Made by a program: the position numbers and the translations under genes. This document shows, piece after piece, positions 1 to 10,435 of a stretch of 64,000 nucleotides of DNA. The stretch lies in assembly GCA_907165275.2 (NCBI GenBank), contig OU015678.1:1-64000 (forward strand), in the 5' to 3' direction. Positions within the stretch are counted from its first letter, which is position 1. The number at the start of each line of letters is the position of its first letter. The notes beneath the pieces were generated by a model. It saw only the letters and a program-made list of their open reading frames with translations. It searched no databases and was not told the DNA's origin. Source of the stretch: Zygaena filipendulae (Eukaryota > Arthropoda > Insecta > Lepidoptera > Zygaenidae).

Positions 1-193
1 TTCATTTCAAGGTCACCGTTATCTCGGAACCCTACGAACCGATATCTCCGGAACCACCTGTATTATATAGTATTAGTTGTAATTAGACATATTTAATCAT
101 AAAATAAGGTTTTTAATGATAAGTTTTTGTGCTGTGTACATTTTTGTAAAAATTTTTGTGTTTTTGTGTCTTTAAAAATCGGGGGTGCTTTGT

Positions 194-1249
194 TTATTGT
201 GTTAACTGCGTCCATTGGATAGGTGGCAGGGAGACCTATCCAACGAGCCCAAACTCGGGTAGTTTATCTCCACGGGGAGCTGAGTTGGGATTGGTGGCGG
301 CCATTTTGGCGGCCATTTTGAATTTTTCAAAGCCCGATTACTCTGCTTCTAGGCGTCGGACGGGCTCGGGGTTTTCGGGGTTGTGGTTTACGTTGTCAGG
401 ACTATCGTGTGGGGCGCTCAAAAGTAGTTCATTATTTTTGTATTTTGACCCCCCTTCCTGACTACGGTATATTGTAGAGCTCAAGGGGGCCGATCGTTTG
501 AGCCCTCGCGCGTCCATATCGGCCGAACGGCACCGGAGTTACAGCTCATTGAAAATTGCGGCGGCCATTTTGTCGGCCATCTTGGAAATTTTTAACTGCG
601 CATAACTTGGCTCAGGAACGTCCCACGACCTTGGGGTTTTCTTTGTTAGACTCAGCATCGTCTGGACTATCGTGCTGGGTACTTTGGATTCATTTTAAAA
701 TTTTCGGTTGGGCCCCCCTTCCTGACTACACTACCTTGTAGACCACGAAGGGGCCTCTCATTTGAACCCTCGTTCGCCCCTATCGGCCAAATAGCGCCGG
801 AGTTACGATTTATTGAAGATAGTGGCGGCCATTTTGTCCGCCATTTTGAAAAAATTAAAACTCGCGTAACTTCTTTTCTAGGCATCGTACGGACACGGGA
901 CTTTCACTGTCCACTTTAAAATTGATAGCCCCGTCGAACGGCGTACCAAAAAGTGCCTCTTATTTTTCTGGGTGGACCCCCCTCGCTGACTACGTCATCT
1001 TATAGACCACGGAGGGGCAAGTCATTTGAGCCCTTGCTCGACTCTCTGTGATAGATAGGTCCAGAGCTACGAATTTTTGAAAAATTTGTCCGCCATCTTG
1101 GCGGCCATCTTGAAAATTTTAAAACTGTGATAACTCGGGAACCGTTCGTCACAGAGCAACGCGGTTTCTTTCAGTACTGGTTGCTTGTGGAGCCCTATCT
1201 AGCTGTGCATACGGAGCGACTCTATGTAGAGCGGTTGACCAGTTTTGTG
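194..1249 (+). repeat. 264-bp tandem monomers in the Element 1 5'UTR
   Basis: The phrase ctgactac occurs at 458, 722 and 986, and a GGCGGCCATTTT-like phrase occurs at 296, 560, 824 and (diverged) 1088. Both give a period of exactly 264 bp. About four diverged monomers precede ORF1. Each carries paired 'ggccatttt/ggccatctt' phrases and a 'cgtaac/cataac' phrase. Tandem 5'UTR monomers are known in some LINEs (for example mouse L1), where each carries promoter activity. A promoter role here is inference. Short ORFs in this stretch are not convincing genes. Confidence 0.75.
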
Positions 1250-1519
1250 ACAAATAAAATTGAATTGATATATCTTGTGTTTTTAATTGACTTTTGGACA
1301 AAACATAGTGTAAAGACTGACTCTACATTGACTTTGTGACAAAAAATTGACTTTTAACGAGACCTTTAATTTTAAAAGGCTCTGTATTCTTGCTATTGCA
1401 AGTTTTATTTTATTGTGCTATTTACATTTTTACAATCGTTCTATTATATTATACACTTTATACAATTTATTTTTACAATTTTACTTTGATTATTTTATTT
1501 GACGAGCTACCGATCCAAC

Positions 1520-2995
1520 ATGTTTGGCATACGCTCCCCAACCAAAAAGAGTTCAGGAACTGACTCCCACAAGAAATCCCCACAAATGACCATGGACAAG
1601 ACAATGACGCTTGCGCAGTCATCCAGCGTCAAAGACTCAATAGGCATCTGGGAGACATCTCTCACCGAATCCCGCTCTATAACACCGACCCAGCCCAGAG
1701 CGGAAGAACCAGCTAAGGTCCCAGCGCTAGGGCAAAGGCAGAGACCCACGCTTTCCCAAGCAGAAAAGTCAAGAAGACCCTCCGTTGAGAAAGCGGGATC
1801 CTCGCCGCGGGTCGAAATCCTAGTAGACAGGGTTTCGGAGGCGAGAGGAGTTCTAATCAGGGCAAAGACGCAGATCAAAGAGTCCCGGAATCTCAGAACT
1901 GACCTGAAAGAGGGTATTACTCAGGCAGTTGAGAGACTCTACCAGCTGGTGAAGGACTCTGAGGCACAGAGGAAAAGCGAGAAAGGTACAGGAAAGGAGA
2001 AGGAGAGGGAGAAGGAAAGTAGAGAGATAGTGGAGAGTCCTACGAAGGGGTCGATAGAAAAGGAAAATGAAAATAGGATAATGAGGAAGTTAGAAGAGCA
2101 TACTAGGTTACTTTTGGAAAACGGGGATAGGATGGCAAAATTAAAGGAAATGATGGAAAATCAGAAGGAGGAGTTAGGGAAAATGACGTACGCGACGGCT
2201 GCGGCCTCCCGGCCTGGGGATAAACCACCAAACCGGGGAGCTTTGCACTCCATTGTCGTGACGTCAAAAGATGAGCAGGAGACTGGGGATGAGGTTTTGG
2301 GGAGGATTAGGGATGTTGTGGATGCAAAAGACGGATGGGTGAAGGTAGAGAAAGTTAGGAAGGCAAGGGACAGGAAGGTCATTATGAGCTGTCGGACAGA
2401 GGAAGAGCGGAACAGGGTGAAGGAGAGGCTGCACAGGGCAAAGGACCACCTTACCGTCGAGGACGTGAAAAACAAGGACCCACTTTTGGTTCTTGTGGGC
2501 GTCATGGCATACCACAGCGATGAGGATGTCATGAAGGCCCTCAGGAACCAAAATGGGGGCGTTTTTCGCAACCTCGGAGACGGCGAGGACCGAATCATGG
2601 TCAAGTATCGAAAGAGGGCCAGGAACCCGCACGTCTGTAGCATTGTTGTTAGTACGTCCCCAACAGTCTGGCAGAGGGCGGTGGCGCTGGGCGAGCTGTG
2701 CATTGACCTGCAACGCGTTAGGGTTGCGGATCAGTCACCGCTCGTCCAGTGCTCCCGTTGTCTAGGATATGGCCATAGTAGAAAGTTCTGCACGGAGCCG
2801 GCAGACGTCTGCAGCCATTGCGGGGGTCCACACGTGAAGGCGGACTGCGCGGAATGGCTCGCGGGCGAGCCGGCTTCGTGCAGAAATTGTACTAGGGCCA
2901 AATACCAGAATCACCAGCATAATGCCTTCGATGACTCCTGTCCAATAAGAAGAAAGTGGGATGCACTGGCCCGGGCATCCACTGCGTATTGCTAA
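1520..2995 (+). CDS. Element 1 ORF1, Gag-like RNA-binding protein
   Basis: A 491-residue protein from the first ATG (1520); the frame is open slightly further upstream through a TTG. It would bind the element RNA and form the ribonucleoprotein. A charged, coiled-coil-like stretch rich in Glu/Lys lies in the middle (about residues 155-225). A compact domain follows that could be RRM-like. Three zinc knuckles sit near the C-terminus: CX2CX4HX4C at about 411-424, CX2CX3HX4C at 431-443, and a longer CX2C...H...C motif at 454-474. This three-knuckle arrangement is typical of R1-group ORF1 proteins. The stop overlaps ORF2 by 35 nt in another frame, unlike the UAAUG junction of the SART-like elements. 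Confidence 0.85.
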   Translation: MFGIRSPTKKSSGTDSHKKSPQMTMDKTMTLAQSSSVKDSIGIWETSLTESRSITPTQPRAEEPAKVPALGQRQRPTLSQAEKSRRPSVEKAGSSPRVEILVDRVSEARGVLIRAKTQIKESRNLRTDLKEGITQAVERLYQLVKDSEAQRKSEKGTGKEKEREKESREIVESPTKGSIEKENENRIMRKLEEHTRLLLENGDRMAKLKEMMENQKEELGKMTYATAAASRPGDKPPNRGALHSIVVTSKDEQETGDEVLGRIRDVVDAKDGWVKVEKVRKARDRKVIMSCRTEEERNRVKERLHRAKDHLTVEDVKNKDPLLVLVGVMAYHSDEDVMKALRNQNGGVFRNLGDGEDRIMVKYRKRARNPHVCSIVVSTSPTVWQRAVALGELCIDLQRVRVADQSPLVQCSRCLGYGHSRKFCTEPADVCSHCGGPHVKADCAEWLAGEPASCRNCTRAKYQNHQHNAFDDSCPIRRKWDALARASTAYC

Positions 2996-5900
2996 GGTGG
3001 TGCCAACGGTCACACCCTCGTACCTAATCATCCAGGCCAACCTACAAAGAAAGCAACTGGCAACGCAGGAACTGATGATAGAGGCTGCAAGACGTGGAGC
3101 TGCCGTTGCACTGCTTCAGGAGCCGTATGTGGGCGGGGTGAGAAGGATGAAGAGCTATAGGGGCGTTAGGGTATTCCAAAATTCTGGACAAGGAGAAGGA
3201 ACTGTCAAGGCCGCAATAATCGTTTTCGACCCGGATTTGGACGTTACGCAGTATCCACAACTCACCACCAATAACATCGTGGTGGTGGGGATCAGAACCA
3301 GAGTTTGGAATGCCACGCTCATCTCCTACTACTTCGAGCCGGATCAGCCCATACAGCCATACCTGGAGCAGCTCAAAAAGGTGGAACGCAACACGGGACC
3401 TAGTAGGTTGGTCTTGGGAGGCGATACAAACGCAAAGAGCATTTGGTGGGGGGGTGACACGGAGGACGCAAGAGGTGAGGCCATGTGCGGAGCTCTCGGG
3501 GAGTTGGGTCTTCATGTACTCAACCAAGGAAGCACGCCGACCTTCGACACCATCAGGGGAGGTATCAGGTACAGGAGCTACGTGGACGTCACGGCCTGTT
3601 CGGCCGATATGCTGGACCTGGTGGATGACTGGAGAGTAGACGACGGGCTCACGGGATCAGACCACAATGGCATAACTTTTCGGCTTCTGCTTCAAAAATC
3701 TAAAGGGACAAAAATTGACAGGACAACAAGGACATATAATACTAAGAAGGCAAATTGGGTGCAGTTTGCTGAAAAGCTGACACAAAATTTGCAAAAATTT
3801 AACTTGAACCCGGAACATATCGGAAAAATAGAGGACTCTACATTTTTGGAAAAAGCAGTTCAAAATTACACAGACGCAATACATGACACATGCACCGACA
3901 CCATACCTAGAAAGACAAACAGACAAATACTTACCTTGCCATGGTGGAATGTAGAGCTCGCAGCGTTGAAAACCGAAGTCGCCACCAGGAAACGCAGAAT
4001 CAGGAACGCAGCGCCGGTCCGAAGAGAGGAGGTAGTCCGCCTGTACCTGAAACAAAAAGAGGAGTATGAGTTGGAGGTGAGGAAGGCCCAAACCGAGAGC
4101 TGGAAGGAGTTTTGTGGGAAACAGGATAGGGAAGGGGTCTGGGAAGGTATTTATAGGGTTATTGGAAGGACCAGGATAAGAGAGGAAGATCTGATGCTGG
4201 AGAAGGATGGGAACATGCTGAGCGCCAAGGATTCCGTGAAGCTATTAGCGGAAACTTTCTATCCCGAAGATAGCGAAGAGGGGGAGGGGGTCGAGCACCG
4301 CGATATTAGAGCAAGAGCTGAGCTTGTAAACATGCATAACCATGGTGAGCAACATGATCCGCTGTTTACTCTGGAAGAGCTCAATACCGTGTGCAAGACT
4401 TTTAACCCCAAAAAGGCTCCGGGGGCTGATGGCTTCACAGCCGATATTTGTGTTCGCGCCATTGGTTGTGGCCCTGATGTGTTCCTCGCGCTAGTTAATA
4501 GGTGCCTGACGTGTGGTCTCTTTCCGAAGATCTGGAAAGAGGCCACAGTCGTAGTGCTTCGGAAACCAGGCAAGGACGTCTATACTTCACCCAAGTCCTA
4601 CAGGCCGATTGGGCTATTGCCTGTGCTTGGGAAAGTATACGAGAAGCTGTTGGTTTCCCGTCTCAGATATCACCTTCTGCCCAAGATGAGTACTCGCCAA
4701 TACGGGTTCATGCCCCAAAGGAGCACCGAGGACTCCCTCTATACACTAATGCAGCGAATCCGACAAAAGTTGAATCAAAAGCGGATCATAACACTGGTCT
4801 CATTGGATATAGAGGGAGCCTTCGATAGCGCTTGGTGGCCAGCTATCAGAATCCGATTGGCTGAGGAACAGTGCCCAGTGAATCTGAGGCGGGTGATGGA
4901 CAGCTATCTCAGCGACAGAACTGTCTCGGTCAGATACGCTGGGGAGGAATGCACCAGGGTCACAAACAAAGGATGCATTCAGGGTTCCATAGGAGGGCCA
5001 ATCCTATGGAATCTGATGCTGGACCCTTTGCTCAAGAAGCTAGACACCAGGGGGGACTACTGTCAAGCGTTTGCGGATGACGTCGTGCTGCTCTTTGACG
5101 GGGATACTGCGCAGGAAATTGAAGAGCGTGCCAACGACTGCCTCGCCTTTGTTCGGGCGTGGGGCGTCGTAAATAAGCTCAAATTCGCACCGCATAAAAC
5201 AAATGCGATGGTGATAACGCGGAGGCTTAAATACGACGTCCCTCGTCTGAGCATGGGTGGGGCGGCCGTTGTCATGACAAAGGAGGTGCGACTACTTGGA
5301 CTGACTATTGACGACCACCTGACCTTTAACTCACATATAGCGCACGTATGCAACAAGGCTGTAGGTATCTACAAGCAGCTGGCGAAAGCCGCAAAAGTTA
5401 GCTGGGGGCTTCACCCCGAAGTCATCAGGGTGATATACATCGCGGCAGTGGAGCCGGTTATACTATACGCGGCAAGCGCATGGGCGCCCGCGGCAAAGAA
5501 ATTAGGAGCCCAAAAATACTTTAGGTCCGTGCAACGCGGGTTTGCGCAAAAATTGTGTAGGGCCTACAGGACAGTGTCACTGCACTCAGCTCTGGTGCTG
5601 GCAGGAATACTCCCTCTCGACCTCCGAGTTCGCGAGGCAGCCTCTCTTTATGAAGCTAAGAAGGGGGTACCCCTGCCATCACTGGGCGGACGGGAAATCG
5701 AACTCATGACCTCGGCGCTGACAACCCCGCACCCCGCAAAGCGAACCAGCCTGGAGTTCGACCACCTGGTAGACGAGGAACTCTACCGTAAAAATATGGA
5801 CTTCAGTGTCCGTATTTTCACTGACGGTAGCAAGATTGATGGCCGGGTCGGTGCAGCTCTATCCTTGTGGAATAGAGGAGCCGAAACCCGAGCCATCAAG

Positions 5901-6671
5901 CTTGCTCTGCCGTCCTATTGTACCGTCTACCAGGCCGAGCTTCTGGCTGTTAGCAGAGCGGTAAAGGAGGCTCTCAAACGCAGTGACACTACATACGCGA
6001 TATACAGCGACTCGATGGCGGCTCTCCAGGCTGTAGCGAATCCCGGTTGCCTCCATCCCCTGGCAGTGGAAACAAGGGACACCATTGCTGACTGTAATAT
6101 CCAGAACAAGAGTGTCTCCTTGTTCTGGATAAAAGCCCACGCAGGATTGGAGGGAAACGAGAGAGCTGACGCGCTCGCCAAAGAGGCCGCCCTCGGGTCC
6201 AAGAAAAGGCCGGATTATGACCTGTGCCCGGTCTCATTCGTCAAGCGAACACTCCGTATGGAGACGCTTGACGAATGGAACCGGAGATACAAATCCGGAG
6301 AAACTGGGGCCGTCACCAAAATGTTCTTCCCAGATGCGGTTGCCGCGTATAGTATAGTCAGGAAAATGGACGTAAATAGTGTGGCGACGCAGGTTTTGAC
6401 AGGGCACGGTGGATTCTCCGAATACTTGAATCGTTTCAAGTGCAAGGAGAGTCCATCGTGTCCCTGCGATCCCGACGAACGGGAAACAGTCCCTCACATA
6501 CTGTTTGAGTGCCCCATCTTTAGCCGGCAACGTAATGATGCGGAGGTAGAGATGGGCGTGATTATGTGTAGGGAGAATGCGCCGCTGCTTATGGCAAGCA
6601 AATATAGAAATAAGTTCCTAGAGTATTGTATTAAATTGGCACAGACTGTAAATAATAGAAATAAGGTGTAA
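2961..6671 (+). CDS. Element 1 ORF2, endonuclease / reverse transcriptase / RNase H polyprotein
   Basis: A 1236-residue protein starting at ATG 2961. An N-terminal APE-type endonuclease shows E54 (QEPY), D155/N157 (GGDTNAKS) and SDH at 233-235. The RT domain (about 480-780) has the LDIEGAFD motif at 615-622 and the catalytic FADD at 704-707 (most SART/R1 elements have YADD). An RNase H domain follows with the expected acidic set D955 (FTDGS), E993 (QAELLA), D1017 (YSDS) and D1070 (ERADALA). A C-terminal Cys/His knuckle lies near residues 1155-1180. All catalytic residues I looked for are present, so the protein may be active. It would nick target DNA and copy the RNA by target-primed reverse transcription. 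RNase H is usually absent from SART/TRAS elements. Confidence 0.92.
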   Translation: MHWPGHPLRIAKVVPTVTPSYLIIQANLQRKQLATQELMIEAARRGAAVALLQEPYVGGVRRMKSYRGVRVFQNSGQGEGTVKAAIIVFDPDLDVTQYPQLTTNNIVVVGIRTRVWNATLISYYFEPDQPIQPYLEQLKKVERNTGPSRLVLGGDTNAKSIWWGGDTEDARGEAMCGALGELGLHVLNQGSTPTFDTIRGGIRYRSYVDVTACSADMLDLVDDWRVDDGLTGSDHNGITFRLLLQKSKGTKIDRTTRTYNTKKANWVQFAEKLTQNLQKFNLNPEHIGKIEDSTFLEKAVQNYTDAIHDTCTDTIPRKTNRQILTLPWWNVELAALKTEVATRKRRIRNAAPVRREEVVRLYLKQKEEYELEVRKAQTESWKEFCGKQDREGVWEGIYRVIGRTRIREEDLMLEKDGNMLSAKDSVKLLAETFYPEDSEEGEGVEHRDIRARAELVNMHNHGEQHDPLFTLEELNTVCKTFNPKKAPGADGFTADICVRAIGCGPDVFLALVNRCLTCGLFPKIWKEATVVVLRKPGKDVYTSPKSYRPIGLLPVLGKVYEKLLVSRLRYHLLPKMSTRQYGFMPQRSTEDSLYTLMQRIRQKLNQKRIITLVSLDIEGAFDSAWWPAIRIRLAEEQCPVNLRRVMDSYLSDRTVSVRYAGEECTRVTNKGCIQGSIGGPILWNLMLDPLLKKLDTRGDYCQAFADDVVLLFDGDTAQEIEERANDCLAFVRAWGVVNKLKFAPHKTNAMVITRRLKYDVPRLSMGGAAVVMTKEVRLLGLTIDDHLTFNSHIAHVCNKAVGIYKQLAKAAKVSWGLHPEVIRVIYIAAVEPVILYAASAWAPAAKKLGAQKYFRSVQRGFAQKLCRAYRTVSLHSALVLAGILPLDLRVREAASLYEAKKGVPLPSLGGREIELMTSALTTPHPAKRTSLEFDHLVDEELYRKNMDFSVRIFTDGSKIDGRVGAALSLWNRGAETRAIKLALPSYCTVYQAELLAVSRAVKEALKRSDTTYAIYSDSMAALQAVANPGCLHPLAVETRDTIADCNIQNKSVSLFWIKAHAGLEGNERADALAKEAALGSKKRPDYDLCPVSFVKRTLRMETLDEWNRRYKSGETGAVTKMFFPDAVAAYSIVRKMDVNSVATQVLTGHGGFSEYLNRFKCKESPSCPCDPDERETVPHILFECPIFSRQRNDAEVEMGVIMCRENAPLLMASKYRNKFLEYCIKLAQTVNNRNKV

Positions 6672-7186
6672 ATTATGATAGGCTATATATTATACATATA
6701 TAAGTTATATCATAAATGTAATTAGGATAATAATAAATAGGAATTAGGAAATAACATAGTGAGTAAGACTAAAGCATTAACCACTGCATGTAATAGAAAT
6801 AAGACTAGAGATAAGATAAATGTAAAAATAAATATATGTTAAGGTAGTAACGAAATGTAAATGGAAAAGAAAGATAATGTATAAATAGGGAAATAAATAA
6901 AGAAGGAATGTTTTTTGATAAATAAAAATAAAAACACCCAGCCCCTCCCCTGGTGTACTGCATGTTAGTGTAATAAGATGGAAAAAGTTAGAAATAAAAT
7001 AAATAAAAAGAAAATATGTAGCTAGAGAGAGTAGGTGTAGGATCGGCAAAGAACCGATGAAGGTATAAAAGATGATGGATGTAAGAAAGACCAAGTATGA
7101 AGAATGAAAGTGCGAGAGGCATATAAGCGGGAACTGGTATGAAAGGATTATGTAGATATAGGCGCCGATTACGTTGGCGGTAGCGT

Positions 7187-7235
<49 letters not shown>

Positions 7236-7238
<3 letters not shown>

Positions 7239-7295
7239 AACCTAACCTAACCTAACCTAACCTAACCTAACCTAACCTAACCTAACCTAACCTAA

Positions 7296-7297
<2 letters not shown>
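7236..7297. repeat. Insect telomeric repeat (CCTAA)12 + CC
   Basis: Twelve perfect CCTAA units plus CC. Element 1 poly(A) lies on the left and Element 2 poly-T on the right. So this tract carries one TRAS-like and one SART-like 3' junction facing each other. Confidence 0.97.
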
Positions 7298-7337
<40 letters not shown>

Positions 7338-9720
7338 TGGGGAAATGCGTTTACGCACCCCCGCGCCTGGGGATAACTGGGCGCGGGGAGTGTGGGACTC
7401 GGCCAGAATGACCCCTACCCACTAAAACCCCAGGGCCCACTCCGCTTCCGCGGTGGCGGGGCAAGGCATCGCCAAAGGCTTAGTCCTTTAACCCCGCCGC
7501 GGCATCGCCAAAGTGCAATGGCGACCTGCCCGTTCCTTTGAGGGCGCGCCGGAGCGAGCGACCAAGCGCGCCCTCCCTCCCCGTGCCTCTCTGTCAAGAC
7601 GCCCACCTCCACGGGCGCCCCAGAGGCACGAAGGTGATCCTGGGGGTTGGCCGGCCTGCCTCAACACTGCCTCTGCTACTAGGTTCAGAGGGAGTGGAGC
7701 AAGCCGGCCACGCAACCCTAGGACATGTCCATACCCGCTCTGGGCACAGCGGGCTGTGATGCGCCGAACACCAAGCGTACCGGAGCGACGGTGGCAGCTT
7801 TGGGTGGCGCCCTCCTCGGCGGTTTCTTGGGGGCGGTGCAAGACCCAGCCCCCAACCGGTGCCCGGCCGGTTTTCCGGCCTCGGCGCACAGAAGACACCG
7901 AGGCTCGCCGGAGCACTTGGCTGCGATGTGGCCGGGAAGGCCGCACCGGTAGCAGTGTCGGCTGCGATCGACCTCCGCGGTGCACAGCCTGCCTACATGT
8001 CCCACCTGTAGACAGCGGTAGCACCGCAGTGGTCTGGGCGGCAGCAGGGTGACCCTGGCAGCAACCCATCCTACAAGGAGGCGCCCTTCAAGCGCCAGCT
8101 TCTTTCCGGCCGCGACTGGGCAGCGTACCCAGGCGGTGCCGGGGCCGGAGGGAGCTTGTCGAATCTCTCCGACAGTGACGGCTTCCTCCGGACAGCCTCC
8201 AAATTCGGCGACTTTGGCAGCCACCTCCCTACTGGTTACCGAGTCGTCAAGACCGGAAACGCGGAGTTCAATGCGTTTGACCGGTCTGGTGACCCGCACG
8301 TCTCCAGCAGGAAGAGCCTGCCGAATCGCAGCGGCGAGGGCATCCGCTTTCTCGCCGTTGTCCGTCCCCGACACCTCCAGGATGCGCGCTCCAGTCTTGG
8401 CAAGCCTGAACTTGATGTCCGTAATACCGAGGTCAGCCAGCTTAATCTTGGATGTGACCTCGGTAAGCACCTCCTTGTAGGTCCGACCCCGCTCTGCAGA
8501 CTCCGGCTCTAGTTGTAAAACTATGGCCGCCGAGCGAGGGGGTCGAAGGTTCTTGGCCGCCGGCCTACGGGCCTTAGGCGCCACCTTTTTCTGCCCCGGC
8601 TTTTTCGGGGCCTTCCTTTCAGGTTTAGCCGGGCGTTCGGGTATTTGGGGAGGGGGATTCACACCCTTCCCTTTCCCTGTCGGCTTCTTCTTATTTCGCC
8701 TCACTACCTCCGACCATGCCGCATCGAGACTAGCGGGTGCCGGAGGCAATGGGCGGGGATCAGGCCGTTGAGAAGCCGCGGGGGTGGGTCCCTTGGCTCC
8801 CTTGGTCTTCTTCCCTTTCCCTTTCCCCTTTGCTGGTTTGGCCGACGCCGGAGGCACCTCGGGTGTGTTGTCCGTGGTGACCGGCATCGGCTCCGGCGGC
8901 GTCGTGTCCATGGACCGTCTCTCGTGTTGGAGGGACGGTCTCGGTCTGTCCGGGAGCAGACTCCCCTCCAGCCTAGCGTCGACAATGTTGCGCACTGTGC
9001 GCATGATGTCTTCCTGGGTGAGAGGCTGCTCCCGAACTGCCTCCCTCGCTGGTAACTCCGGTTGTGGTGACGGTAGAGGTGGTAAAGCGGCTCGTGCTCG
9101 CTCCAACTCCGCCTCCGCGCGGAACGCCGCAAACTCCTTATGGAGGCTCGCCATCTCCGCGCGAAGACGAGAGTTTTCTCTTTGGAGGGCCCTCACCTCC
9201 ACCGTCAACTTCTCTGTCTCGGATGACACGGAGCAGCCGGCCAGAGCTCTGGCCCGGTCTTCGATCCGGTCCGCCGCCTCCTTTAAGGAACGGACGAACG
9301 TCCCTTTTAGGTTCGCCGACTTCAAGGCGACGGTGCGGATGATCCCCGTGTCATCGATGATGTTCTCCCGGAGGTCATCAACGGTCTCGTTGAATGGGTC
9401 TCCGAGAGCCCGACCAAACTCTTCTCTTTGAGCTCGGCCCAAGGGCCTAAGGGCACGGGCCTTCTGGCTCATGGCCGCCACCTCGTCTTCGGCCTCGAGC
9501 TCGAGCTCTTGTCTTTCCAAGGCGGGGGGGTCCGCCTCCGGCTTATCCAGGCCAAGAAACTGGCCTCGTTGTTGCCACGTAGGCCGGCGTCCACGTCCCC
9601 GCTTGCTCCCACTCCTTTTCGATGTCGACGGCGAGGACATATAGAGGTTTTCGTCGGACAGTGCGCCGTCCGATTCCTGGCTCAGGTGCCCTCGCGGCCG
9701 CTTCCTTCTCTCACGCCACA
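7298..9720 (-). mobile_element. Element 2: 5'-truncated ORF1-only SART-like element, beta tail
   Basis: Poly-T 7298-7334 (the poly(A) on the - strand), then a beta-type 3' end whose closing stem is CCTGGGG (7337-7343) with CCCCAGG near 7427. The body is almost identical to Elements 8 and 10; the one difference I noticed is near 7591. The element stops abruptly within ORF1, and telomere repeats follow at 9722, so about 1.4 kb of 5' sequence, including any 5' ribozyme region, is missing. This is typical incomplete reverse transcription. There is no ORF2. Confidence 0.92.
7718..9720 (-). pseudogene. Truncated Gag-like ORF1 (Element 2)
   Basis: About 667 C-terminal residues of the same ORF1 as Elements 8 and 10. 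The frame is open up to the truncation point, so the apparent start is an internal residue. It keeps the coiled-coil-like segment, the basic Pro/Lys-rich linker, the conserved GLDDSVT domain and all three C-terminal zinc knuckles. It lacks the first 177 or so residues and the 5'UTR. Without a promoter or start it is probably not expressed from this copy. Confidence 0.88.
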
Positions 9721-9721
9721 A

Positions 9722-9758
9722 CCTAACCTAACCTAACCTAACCTAACCTAACCTAACC
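9722..9758. repeat. Telomeric repeat (CCTAA)7 + CC
   Basis: Seven CCTAA units plus CC between Elements 2 and 3. Confidence 0.97.
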
Positions 9759-10435
9759 TTTTTTTTTTTTTTTTTTTTTTTTGTGACCCAGGGAAAATGC
9801 TTTATGCATACCACCGCCCCCGGGCCGGGGCGATGGTTATGTGGGACTCCGCCCTGAAAAGGGCGACCCGCCCTGAGAAGGGCGGGAATGCTACCCACTA
9901 AAAACCCTGGGGTGTTCCTTCTCCGCGCCTATCGCCGGGACCACGGGAATCGCTCTCGCATACTCCGCAGCCCCGGCAGCGCCAGCCCAATGAAGGGCTC
10001 CTCCTCGAGGGGCCCACTAGTGCCCCTCAGAACGAGAACGAGGGCGGCGCGTTGGAAACACACAACGCACCGCCCCGGGGACCCTGTGCAATGGACGCCA
10101 GTCGGGCCCGTGACTGGCGTCCAAGGTCCCCTGCGACGGGACAGCTGGGTGGCCCCGCCGCCCACCACAAAGGACGCAGGGGTTGGGGAGCTTGGCAGGC
10201 GCCGACCAAACTCCCCCTCCCCCACACCCTTTTTCAGCCGCGGTGCTCCCAAGGAGAGCCACGGCCCGCCTCAGTAGCGCCGCCGTCCCTAAGGGCGGCG
10301 GCACCACCTACATAGGCCGCCTCCAACCAAGCTTGCACTTACACAAGCCGTGGAGACAGCCCCGTCTGGTGCCTCGTGCCGGCGGCGCCATCGAAACAGC
10401 ACCGCAAAGGCACTCCGGCCCACCTCTGCAGAGGG

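Larger units (their letters stand above)
1..7235 (+). mobile_element. Element 1: RNase H-bearing non-LTR retrotransposon, TRAS-like orientation
   Basis: LINE read on the + strand, with its 5' end outside or at the edge of the window. It has a 5'UTR of 264-bp monomers, ORF1 (1520-2995), ORF2 (2961-6671), an AT-rich 3'UTR (6672-7190) and a 45-nt poly(A) (7191-7235). The poly(A) runs directly into CCTAA repeats, so it sits in the telomere array in the opposite orientation to all other elements here. It is clearly more AT-rich than its neighbours. The presence of RNase H and the FADD RT motif separate it from the SART-like elements. I place it loosely in the R1/LOA/I part of the non-LTR tree. Both ORFs are open, so it looks recent. 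Whether it is telomere-specific cannot be told from one 3' junction. Confidence 0.9.

Noticed and set aside
156..461. 101-residue open frame upstream of Element 1 ORF1
   Set aside because: It lies in the 264-bp monomer array, is not kept in the other monomers and has no recognisable domain.
7236..7297. Short regularly spaced repeats that could look like a CRISPR array
   Set aside because: They are uninterrupted 5-bp insect telomere repeats with no spacers.
7513..9736. Many + strand open frames of 75-215 residues opposite ORF1 (also over every other ORF1 and ORF2)
   Set aside because: They mirror the GC-rich real genes on the - strand, recur only where those do, and show no domains.
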